Under the pieces are notes generated by a model. The model did no database searches. It was not told where the DNA came from and saw nothing but the letters and a program-made list of their open reading frames with translations. This document shows positions 5,855 through 10,036 of a stretch of 10,036 bases of DNA, one piece after another; within the stretch, counting starts at the first letter, position 1, and each line of letters begins with the position of its first letter. The translations under genes were made by a program, and so were the position numbers. This DNA is from JANJTY01 sp038257155 (GTDB lineage: Bacteria; Pseudomonadota; Gammaproteobacteria; Xanthomonadales; Xanthomonadaceae). The stretch covers positions 1-10,036 of the forward strand of contig JBBSJP010000079.1 of assembly GCA_038257155.1 (NCBI GenBank), read 5' to 3'.

Positions 5855-6082
5855 GCCTGAGCTGCATCGAAGTCAGCCTGTAGGCCAATCCAGAAGCCGT
5901 TCGACATGGCGAAAAAGCGCGATAGCCGCAGCCCGGTATCGGCTGTCACCGCGCGCTTGCCGGCCACGATCTCACCGATCCGGCGCTGTGGCACTCCAAT
6001 CTCCTTGGCCACGCGGTATTGCGGAAAAGGGGACGGAGGGAATTAAGGCGGATTAATTCCCTCCGTCCCCTTTTGGCGGCAC
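5851..6082 (-). pseudogene. HigA-like antitoxin remnant, broken by a palindrome and by IS66
   Basis: Minus-strand codons from 6024 down read PQYRVAKEIGVPQRR, then IGEIVAGKRAVTADTG, then LRLSRFFAMSNGFWIGLQ and ADFDAAQA. This is the helix-turn-helix core and following helix of a HigA antitoxin. The stop TAA (5853-5851) comes from the IS66 tip. Upstream, a 50-bp palindrome (6025-6074) splits the frame. Removing it with one copy of the flanking GCGG (6021-6024 and 6076-6079) restores GTG-CCG-CAA-TAC (GTG at 6082-6080), with GGAGGAG seven bases before it. The usual HPGEIL N-terminal part is missing even after repair, and an in-frame TAA of the preceding antitoxin gene lies just upstream. It is presumably non-functional. 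Confidence 0.75.
6025..6074. repeat. 50-bp perfect palindromic element, copy 1 (MITE/REP-like)
   Basis: Two 22-base arms, AAAAGGGGACGG followed by AGGGAATTAA and their exact reverse complement, enclose the loop GGCGGA. It sits inside the HigA-like remnant and is flanked, with one spare G, by the direct repeat GCGG. No coding capacity. A second, diverged copy with an identical loop is at 7157-7206. The core GGGGACGGAG also occurs in the leader of the RAYT gene and its tandem copies, which suggests a shared recognition sequence. Confidence 0.9.
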
Positions 6083-6100
6083 GTCTTCTCTCCTCCGGCC

Positions 6101-6397
6101 TTACCGCGCAGCCACCGTTTCCAAAACTGCTTCCGGATGCTTTTCGATCACTCTAAGCAGAACCCTAGCGGGACCGGTTGGAACCCGGCGGCCCTGCTCC
6201 CAGTTGCGCAAGGTGCCGAGCGGCACAGCGACTACTTCGGCGAACCGCGTCTGAGACAAACCCGTGGCCTTGCGAATCAATCGGACATCGACATCCTCGA
6301 CCACGAACTCTCGAGCGGGCGCGCGCTCGCCACGAGCGATCTCGCCCATCTGCGTCGCACTTTCCAGCAACTCGGCGAACAACTTCGCTTCCATCAT
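6101..6397 (-). CDS. HTH antitoxin of a RelE/HigB2-type pair (NadS/HigA2-like)
   Basis: This 98-residue antitoxin has its helix-turn-helix in the C-terminal half: VRLIRKATGLSQTRFAEVV, then VPLGTLRNWEQGRR (about residues 37-70), followed by PTGPARVLLRVIEKHPEAVLE. This is the arrangement of HigA2/NadS-type proteins, distinct from the HPGE-type HigA elsewhere in the window. The N-terminal MMEAKLFAELLESATQMGEI should wrap the toxin. The ATG at 6397 is chosen because it overlaps the toxin stop (ATGA); the frame is open further upstream only inside the toxin gene. It probably autoregulates the promoter at 6715-6744. The gene after it is the broken HigA-like remnant. Confidence 0.88.
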   Translation of the reverse strand: MMEAKLFAELLESATQMGEIARGERAPAREFVVEDVDVRLIRKATGLSQTRFAEVVAVPLGTLRNWEQGRRVPTGPARVLLRVIEKHPEAVLETVAAR

Positions 6398-6708
6398 GTC
6401 CAGTCCTCGATCAGGTGCCGCAGCGCGGCCTTCTGGTCTTCGCTCAGATCGTCCTGAACGCCCTTCGGATAGATCAGCAGCATCCGGCACTGCTGAGCCT
6501 GATCAACAAAGTAGTAGATCAATCGCGCTCCGCCACGCTTACCCTTGCCTTTGGCGGCGACCCGAAGCTTGCGCAGCCCGCCCGTTGCCTGGATCACAAC
6601 GCCCGCGTGCGGATCGCGAACCAACTCCCGCTGAAGCTCTGCGTACTCCTCATCACTGAGCAGCGCCAGAACCTGTCGCGTGAACACCGCAGTCTCAACA
6701 AAGACCAT
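6394..6708 (-). CDS. RelE/HigB2-family toxin
   Basis: This is a 104-residue toxin of the RelE superfamily, predicted to cleave mRNA on the ribosome. Recognisable blocks are FTRQVLALLSDEEYAELQREL, a GGLRKLRVAAKGKGKRGGAR strand-loop with the basic residues expected for RNA contact, and LIYYFVDQAQQCRMLLIYPKG. The C-terminal EDQKAALRHLIEDWT helix is complete. The ATG at 6708 lies only six bases after a TAGTCT -10 box, so there is hardly room for a leader. It overlaps the antitoxin by four bases. Function is inferred from family; no feature suggests inactivation. Confidence 0.88.
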   Translation of the reverse strand: MVFVETAVFTRQVLALLSDEEYAELQRELVRDPHAGVVIQATGGLRKLRVAAKGKGKRGGARLIYYFVDQAQQCRMLLIYPKGVQDDLSEDQKAALRHLIEDWT

Positions 6709-6714
6709 GCTGCA

Positions 6715-6744
6715 AGACTACGCCTCTGGCGCACTCTGCGTCAA
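6715..6744 (-). promoter_or_regulatory. Promoter of the RelE/HigB2-type toxin-antitoxin pair
   Basis: On the minus strand TTGACG (6744-6739), an 18-base spacer and TAGTCT (6720-6715) form a good sigma-70 promoter. Six bases then lead to the toxin ATG, placing the expected transcription start at or next to the initiation codon. No upstream ribosome binding site is possible, so leaderless initiation is likely. Confidence 0.65.
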
Positions 6745-6842
6745 TGGCGTACCCGTTTTGGCTGTCTCGGGGGCACAAGCTAGCGAGAAGCATCCGATCT
6801 GGACAGGGGAACTTGATGTGGGTCCCGTCCTGGACGTCCGCT

Positions 6843-7097
6843 TCAAATGATGGGGGTCCTCGTTCTTCGTTCGCGCTCTATTGGCGCAAATGATGGGTGT
6901 CCTCGTCTTCGATGGGTGTCCTCGTCTTCGCCATTGATATGGAGGCCTTCGCTTTCTGGAAGGTCTTCAACGCCGCTCGTATCAACCGCGGTCGACGATT
7001 GTCGCCGTTGGTCGACAGGGTAATAACGCACCCACATGAGCAGAGATACGGCAACCAGCCCAGCGATGCCTACGACATACCAATTCCTAACTTCCAC
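6843..7097 (-). CDS. Small single-pass membrane protein, 3' end replaced by repeats
   Basis: The frame starts GTG (7097-7095) with a weak AGGCG upstream. It encodes MEVRNWYVVGIAGLVAVSL followed by LMWVRYYPVDQRR: one transmembrane helix at about residues 7-23, then a hydrophilic stretch to about LPESEGLHIN. From there the codons come from repeat DNA (GEDEDTHRRRGHPSF and on), that is, the GAAGACGAGGACACCCATC motif read through. The true gene therefore seems truncated, and the 84-residue frame is a chimera. It is probably a remnant. No family was recognised, and a short translated peptide remains possible. Confidence 0.4.
   Translation of the reverse strand: MEVRNWYVVGIAGLVAVSLLMWVRYYPVDQRRQSSTAVDTSGVEDLPESEGLHINGEDEDTHRRRGHPSFAPIERERRTRTPII
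6845..6930 (-). repeat. Cluster of three GAGGACACCCATC-type repeats
   Basis: On the plus strand, TGATGGGGGTCCTCG (6847-6861), TGATGGGTGTCCTCGTCTTC (6891-6910) and GATGGGTGTCCTCGTCTTCG (6911-6930) are copies of one motif, all in the same orientation, the last two in direct tandem. This family is distinct from the GGGGTCAGA family at 1813-3312. It lies at the 3' border of the truncated membrane-protein frame. Confidence 0.75.
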
Positions 7098-7156
7098 TCG
7101 ATTCGCCTAAATCGTTCAACTGATACGCCGGAATCACGGGTAATTCACACCCCAGG

Positions 7157-7206
7157 AAAAGCGGACGGAGGAAATTAAGGCGGATTAATTCCCTCAGTCC
7201 CCTTTT
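7157..7206. repeat. 50-bp palindromic element, copy 2 (diverged)
   Basis: Same architecture as copy 1: 22-base arms and the identical loop GGCGGA. The arms differ from each other at three positions, so this copy is older or decaying. It lies in non-coding DNA between the membrane-protein start and the HigA stop, next to a GATGGGTGTCCTCG repeat. No flanking direct repeat is visible. Confidence 0.85.
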
Positions 7207-7210
7207 TCGG

Positions 7211-7232
7211 AATGATGGGTGTCCTCGTCTTC
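7211..7232 (-). repeat. Single GAGGACACCCATC-type repeat
   Basis: AATGATGGGTGTCCTCGTCT plus TC is nearly identical to the copy at 6889-6910. It lies 12 bases beyond the HigA stop codon and directly abuts palindrome copy 2. Confidence 0.75.
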
Positions 7233-7243
7233 TGCTCATTGCC

Positions 7244-7540
7244 TCAGGCAGCGTCACGCACAGGAATTCTGGCAATCTCAGCTCCGGCGGCGTCCTTCGC
7301 GCACTCCAACTCGTAGCGCGACTGCAAATTGACCCAGCTCTGCGCGTCGGTTCCAAAATGGCGCGCCAGACGCAGGGCTGTATCGGCCGTGATTCCTCGC
7401 CGGCCGCGTACAATTTCGTTGATCCTTGCGGGAGTAACGCCAAGCACCTGTGCCAGTGCGTTGCTGGACAGCCCATAAGGACGCATGAACTCCTCGAGCA
7501 GGATCTCGCCGGGATGGATGGGGGGAAGCTTCTTGGCCAT
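7244..7540 (-). CDS. higA: HigA-family antitoxin
   Basis: This is a 98-residue Xre-type antitoxin, full length. It begins MAKKLPPIHPGEILLEEF, with the HPGEIL signature. The helix-turn-helix is at about residues 27-47 (SNALAQVLGVTPARINEIV), followed by the hallmark RGRRGITADTALRLARHFG and SWVNLQSRYELECA. It should bind the HigB encoded just upstream and repress the palindromic operator at 7843-7865. The ATG at 7540 has GAGG eight bases before it and lies 13 bases after the toxin stop. A longer open frame upstream lies within the toxin gene and is rejected as the start. Confidence 0.92.
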   Translation of the reverse strand: MAKKLPPIHPGEILLEEFMRPYGLSSNALAQVLGVTPARINEIVRGRRGITADTALRLARHFGTDAQSWVNLQSRYELECAKDAAGAEIARIPVRDAA

Positions 7541-7553
7541 TACGCGTACCTCG

Positions 7554-7835
7554 TCAGTGGTAGTCGACGATCTCGACCTGCTCCGCATTGCTGCCTGTCC
7601 ACCGGAAACACAGGCGCCATTGGTCGTTGACACGGATGCTGTGCTGCCCAGCCCGGTCGCCTCGAAGTGCTTCCAGCCGGTTGCCCGGCGGCACCCGCAA
7701 AAACTCCAGGCTGGCCGCGGCGTCAAGCAACTCCAGCTTGCGCCTCGCAACCGACTCCAGCGAACGCCAGCGCCTTACGGAGCGCCGCTCGAACAGGGCC
7801 TGGGTGTCCTTGCAGCGAAAGCTCAGGATCGCCAT
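7554..7835 (-). CDS. higB: HigB-family toxin (RelE superfamily mRNA interferase)
   Basis: This is a 93-residue HigB of the same family as the toxin at 217-495, yet clearly diverged from it, so the two pairs are not a recent duplication. Conserved blocks are ILSFRCKDTQALFERRSVRRW, with LELLDAAASLEFLRVPPGNRLEAL, then the catalytic-region GQHSIRVNDQWRLCFRW and the C-terminal VEIVDYH. All are in order and complete, so an active ribosome-dependent RNase is predicted. The ATG at 7835 is close behind a TTGACG box and a 23-bp palindrome. Toxin-first order is standard for higBA. Confidence 0.92.
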   Translation of the reverse strand: MAILSFRCKDTQALFERRSVRRWRSLESVARRKLELLDAAASLEFLRVPPGNRLEALRGDRAGQHSIRVNDQWRLCFRWTGSNAEQVEIVDYH

Positions 7836-7842
7836 GCCATAT

Positions 7843-7869
7843 CGTTGCTCGATAAACGAGCAACGTCAA
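7843..7869 (-). promoter_or_regulatory. higBA promoter with palindromic operator
   Basis: CGTTGCTCG (7843-7851) and its exact inverse CGAGCAACG (7857-7865) flank a 5-base AT-rich centre. On the minus strand TTGACG (7869-7864) is a good -35 box that overlaps the outer arm, so a repressor on the palindrome would block RNA polymerase. The -10 box is less clear (AACGAT or GATATG before the ATG). A dimeric HigA is the natural ligand. Confidence 0.7.
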
Positions 7870-8051
7870 GTCCCACGAGACTCCCGGTACCAAAGTCCGA
7901 GCTGCTGCACCAGGGATAGTCGACCGGTCGCACGTGGTCTCCGTTAGAGGCGAAGTCACCGACTCGAGCCGGAGGCTACATAGCTAGACCTGACCTCGGG
8001 CCCCTTTGTGGCCGCCCGCGCTCGGTCGCTAGAATTCTTGACGCGATAGAT
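7870..8051. other. Intergenic DNA with one RAYT-type motif copy
   Basis: No credible gene. The plus-strand sequence CTAGACCTGACCTCG (7984-7998) closely matches CTAGACCTGACCCCG at 3131-3145, in the same orientation, so it is probably another member of that repeat family. A GC-rich imperfect hairpin around 8000-8025 lies downstream of the basic-protein gene and could be a weak terminator; there is no T-run. Confidence 0.45.
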
Positions 8052-8747
8052 TCATCGATCGCCGCGCTTGCTCGGATCGACGCGACTGTGCTTCCCGGCG
8101 GCGCGGGGCTGGGCTGTGGAGGCGGGAGCCGCCTGGCTTTCCGCGGTCCCGGTCCAATCATGCGCGCCCGTATGCGACTCCGCGCCAGGCCAGTGCGGCC
8201 CTTGGTGATCGCGCGCTTGCTTGGCTTCGAGCAGGGCGTAGATGTTGGCGGCGGCCTGTTCGGGCGTGATCGTCGATGGCTTTCTCGTGCCCTTGGAACG
8301 GGCTCCCCGACTCGCGGCGCCGCTGGCCGATGGTTTTCTTGCAGGGGACTTCTTCGCTGGTGACGGCGTTGCAGCCGCTTTCCTGGCGGGGGCTTTCTTC
8401 GCCGGTGATTTCCTGGCTGGAGCCTTCTTGGCGGGTGCCTTCTTCGCCGGTGATTTCCTGGCTGGAGCCTTCTTGGCGGGTGCTTTCTTCGCCGGTGATT
8501 TCCTGGCTGGAGCCTTCTTGGCCGGTGCCTTCTTCGCCGGTGATTTTTTGGCTGGAGCCTTCTTGGCGGGTGTTTTCTTCGCTGGTGATTTTTTGGCTGG
8601 AGCTTTCTTGGCGGGGGCCTTCTTAGCCGGCGCCTTCGTCGTCGGTGCTTTCTTTGCCGGCGCTTTCTTGGCCGGTGGCTTCTTGACTGCCGCCTTCTTC
8701 GCGGAGCCGGCCTTCTTTGCCTTGCTGGCCTTTTTTGCAACTGCCAT
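8052..8747 (-). CDS. AlgP/histone-H1-like Lys-Ala-Pro-rich DNA-binding protein
   Basis: This is a 231-residue, strongly basic protein. The body is dominated by KKAPAKKAPARKSPA-type repeats (about residues 5-140), like the C-terminal tail of eukaryotic histone H1, bacterial AlgP and similar nucleoid proteins; it is expected to coat or condense DNA. Beyond the repeats is a non-repetitive segment, ITPEQAAANIYALLEAKQA followed by RDHQGPHWPG (about 160-188), which I associate with the H1-like proteins of Xanthomonadaceae. The tail is polar. The ATG at 8747 has GAGGAG seven to eight bases before it; a GTG six bases upstream is the alternative. A sigma-70 promoter is visible at 8861-8889. Repeat number probably varies between strains. 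Confidence 0.85.
   Translation of the reverse strand: MAVAKKASKAKKAGSAKKAAVKKPPAKKAPAKKAPTTKAPAKKAPAKKAPAKKSPAKKTPAKKAPAKKSPAKKAPAKKAPARKSPAKKAPAKKAPARKSPAKKAPAKKAPARKSPAKKAPARKAAATPSPAKKSPARKPSASGAASRGARSKGTRKPSTITPEQAAANIYALLEAKQARDHQGPHWPGAESHTGAHDWTGTAESQAAPASTAQPRAAGKHSRVDPSKRGDR
8395..8619 (-). repeat. 45-bp coding minisatellite, five copies
   Basis: Five tandem 45-bp units start at 8395, 8440, 8485, 8530 and 8575, each encoding 15 residues of the KAPAKK(S/A)PA(R/K) type. Adjacent units are nearly identical, the middle ones most so, and divergence rises toward the gene's 5' side. This is the pattern of unequal crossing-over or slippage. Copy changes stay in frame because 45 is a multiple of three. 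Confidence 0.9.
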
Positions 8748-8860
8748 GCTCACTCTCCTCGTACGCTGCGCTGGAGGGAAGGGCGTTGGATCGCCCCGTG
8801 CTGTCCGGGAAAACGATCCATCAGCTGGATAGATCGCATTGACCGGCTGGATGCAAGCTC

Positions 8861-8889
8861 AATAAAGCACTCGGGGCAGTGACAGTCAA
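8861..8889 (-). promoter_or_regulatory. Probable promoter of the AlgP/H1-like gene
   Basis: On the minus strand TTGACT (8889-8884), a 17-base spacer and TTTATT (8866-8861) make a good sigma-70 promoter. It would give a leader of roughly 105 bases before the ATG at 8747, long enough for post-transcriptional control, though no specific structure was recognised there. Confidence 0.55.
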
Positions 8890-9175
8890 CGTGCCGTGCG
8901 TGCGCTTGGCTGTGCGCCGGGAGAAAAGGCGTCGGTAATAAATCACTTTCGGCCGAGCCGCGTATAGGAAGTTCAAACGCCCTTTTCGGCCAGTCTGCCG
9001 GGTAGGCAGAGGTCGCTCAAGCGCCTGTTCGGGCGCGGATCGTCGTCTGTGAGAGAGGGCATATCAAGGGCATATCAGCAAGGGCATATCAGGACACCCA
9101 CAATCCGCCAACGTCCTACCTCAGATTAGGATTTTTCCTACATCCAGGCGCAGTGCAATTCGCCACACTCGCTGC
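8890..9175. other. Divergent intergenic region upstream of the second RAYT-like gene
   Basis: No gene is seen. It contains two short hairpins (CTGCC-GGGTA-GGCAG at 8996-9010 and GCGCC-TGTTCG-GGCGC at 9021-9036), a run of three AGGGCATATCA repeats (9056-9091), a GGACACCCA motif and an AT-rich patch at 9122-9142. No confident ribosome binding site precedes the ATG at 9176. Confidence 0.45.
9056..9106 (+). repeat. Three AGGGCATATCA repeats joined to a GGACACCCA motif
   Basis: AGGGCATATCA occurs exactly at 9056-9066, 9067-9077 and 9081-9091. The last copy runs straight into GGACACCCACAATCC (9092-9106). That motif resembles, in opposite orientation, the GAGGACACCCATCATT repeats at 6845-6930 and 7211-7232. 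A RAYT gene with such a motif close upstream is the usual arrangement for a transposase and its repeat family. Confidence 0.6.
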
Positions 9176-9919
9176 ATGACTTCACCACGCAGCCAACTCA
9201 TCGATCCCACCTCGCCCGGCTACTACCATTGCGTCAGTCGCTGCGTTCGGCGCGCGTTCCTGTGCGGCAGTGACTCGATCAGCGGCAAGGACTTCGAACA
9301 TCGCAAGGCCTGGGTGGAAGATCGGGTGCTGGCGCTTGCCGAGTGCTTCGCGGTGGGCATCTACGCTTACGCAGTGATGAGCAACCACCTGCACGTCGTC
9401 GTGCATGTCGATCCAGTAACGGCCGAGGGCTGGTCCGCAGAGGAAGTCGCGCGACGCTGGGTGTGCCTGTTTCCGGTGCGCGAACAGGGTGAAGTCGATG
9501 AGGAAGCCTGTGGACTCCGGGCGCAGGTCCTGGCTGGCGATCCCATACGCATCGTCGAATTGCGCGCGCGGCTGGCGAGCATTTCGTGGTTCATGCGCTG
9601 CCTGAGCGAGCCCATCGCGCGCCGCGCCAACCGAGAGGACAATTGCACGGGGAGATTTTGGGAGGGTCGCTTCAAGTGCCAGGCACTTCTCGACGACGCA
9701 GCGGTGCTGGCGTGCATGGCCTACGTCGATCTAAATCCGATCCGCGCCGGCATGGCGCCCAGTCTTGAGACCTCCAATCACACATCCATCAGGAACCGCT
9801 TGATCCGGTTTCAGTCGGACACTGCCAACGCCGGGCTGGAACCGGTGGCTGGGCCAGCATCGAGCGGGCTTCCCTTGGGGTTGAGTGAATACCTTGTGTT
9901 GCCGCGCGTTGAAAACTGA
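9176..9919 (+). CDS. RAYT-like transposase, long subfamily, probably 3'-truncated
   Basis: The product is 247 residues, related to the Y1/HUH transposases but from a different branch than the gene at 1109-1828. The N-terminus PGYYHCVSRCVRRAFLCG and the metal site H71-L-H73 in MSNHLHVVVH are clear. So are the ARRANREDNCTGRFWEGRF and MAYVDLNPIRAGMAPS blocks. No tyrosine stands where the short RAYTs have theirs, just before the GRFWEGRF block; whether this branch uses another residue is unknown to me. Relatives of this long form usually continue well past the LPLGLSEYLVL segment. Here the frame ends PRVEN* inside a GCGCGTTGAAAACTGACCAG repeat, so the last part has probably been replaced. Confidence 0.8.
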   Translation: MTSPRSQLIDPTSPGYYHCVSRCVRRAFLCGSDSISGKDFEHRKAWVEDRVLALAECFAVGIYAYAVMSNHLHVVVHVDPVTAEGWSAEEVARRWVCLFPVREQGEVDEEACGLRAQVLAGDPIRIVELRARLASISWFMRCLSEPIARRANREDNCTGRFWEGRFKCQALLDDAAVLACMAYVDLNPIRAGMAPSLETSNHTSIRNRLIRFQSDTANAGLEPVAGPASSGLPLGLSEYLVLPRVEN

Positions 9920-9947
9920 CCAGCTGTGCGCGTTGAAAATTGACCAG
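9904..9947. repeat. Two GCGCGTTGAAAA(C/T)TGACCAG direct repeats, IS21-end-like
   Basis: GCGCGTTGAAAACTGACCAG (9904-9923) and GCGCGTTGAAAATTGACCAG (9928-9947) are 24 bases apart and differ at one base. Multiple short repeats of the TGGTCAATTTTCAACG kind are what I recall at the ends of some IS21-family elements. No IstA or IstB coding sequence is visible in the last 89 bases, so the element, if present, lies mostly outside the window or is a remnant. Confidence 0.5.
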
Positions 9948-9956
9948 GGATTGAGG

Positions 9957-9976
9957 CCGAGGGACAGGTCCCTCGG
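9957..9976. repeat. Short perfect hairpin beyond the repeat pair
   Basis: CCGAGGGAC and GTCCCTCGG flank a two-base centre. It could be a terminator-like stem for the plus-strand transposase, but no T-run follows. The remaining bases to the window end show no gene. Confidence 0.35.
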
Positions 9977-10036
9977 GATGGGTTGAGTCTACCTCTGGAT
10001 TGCGGTCTTGGCTGTCAGTCGGCTGTGTCGGTCACC

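Noticed and set aside
6178..6783. 201-residue plus-strand open frame over the RelE/HigB2-type pair
   Set aside because: Antisense to two overlapping, recognisable genes; no family resemblance of its own.
7797..7811. GGTGTCCT match to the second repeat motif inside the HigB gene
   Set aside because: Only a short core matches, and it is fully explained by conserved HigB codons (KDTQALF).
1..7835. Chromosomal integron cassette array
   Set aside because: TA density suggests it, but orientations are mixed and no convincing pair of attC-type GTTRRRY/RYYYAAC sites with hairpin arms was found between genes.
8395..8619. CRISPR-like or non-coding tandem repeat
   Set aside because: The 45-bp units keep the reading frame of a basic protein and have no spacers.
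8242..8832. Long plus-strand open frame with FLAGAFFAGDF-type repeats, hydrophobic
   Set aside because: It is the exact mirror of the Lys-Ala-Pro-rich gene on the minus strand; codons GCC/TTC arise from complementing AAG/GCC-type codons, and it has no start signals.

Overview
The window is GC-rich DNA from a proteobacterium. It is most likely a gammaproteobacterium of the Xanthomonadaceae/Lysobacter type. This rests on the abundance of GGGGTCAGA-type RAYT-associated motifs, two REP-associated tyrosine transposase (RAYT) genes and an AlgP/histone-H1-like Lys-Ala-Pro protein. The taxonomic call is an inference from gene style; no rRNA or housekeeping marker is present.

Layout, left to right. 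1-495: a HigB/HigA toxin-antitoxin pair on the minus strand, with HigA cut by the window edge. 621-1075: a HicB/HicA-type pair on the plus strand, antitoxin first. 1109-1828: a RAYT transposase (minus), preceded by a 117-bp tandem array that repeats its own start codon and leader. 2310-2813: a small secreted six-cysteine protein of unknown function (minus), whose start region is also duplicated upstream. 3022-3440: no intact gene, only orphan gene starts fused to RAYT-type motifs. 3441-5854: a structurally complete IS66-family insertion sequence (tnpA, tnpB, tnpC) with 30-bp inverted repeats. 5851-6082: a HigA-like antitoxin remnant, interrupted by a 50-bp perfect palindrome and ended by the IS66 tip. 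6101-6708: a RelE/HigB2-like toxin and HTH antitoxin pair (minus). 6843-7232: a small membrane-protein start running into GAGGACACCCATC-type repeats, plus a second copy of the palindrome. 7244-7835: a second HigB/HigA pair (minus) with a clear palindromic operator. 8052-8747: an AlgP/H1-like basic protein (minus) with 45-bp internal repeats. 9176-9919: a second, divergent RAYT-like gene (plus), apparently truncated by an IS21-end-like repeat pair.

Taken together this is an accessory island. Four recognisable type II toxin-antitoxin systems and one antitoxin remnant lie among mobile elements and three families of short repeats, two of which can be tied tentatively to the two RAYT genes. The most unusual structure is a recurrent architecture on the minus strand. 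A ribosome binding site, a start codon and 3-18 codons of a gene run straight into a GGGGTCAGA-like (or GGGGACGGAG-like, or GAGGACACCC-like) motif, and in two cases the intact gene follows immediately as the last member of a tandem series. This suggests that the repeat/RAYT machinery repeatedly copies or captures 5' gene ends with their leaders.
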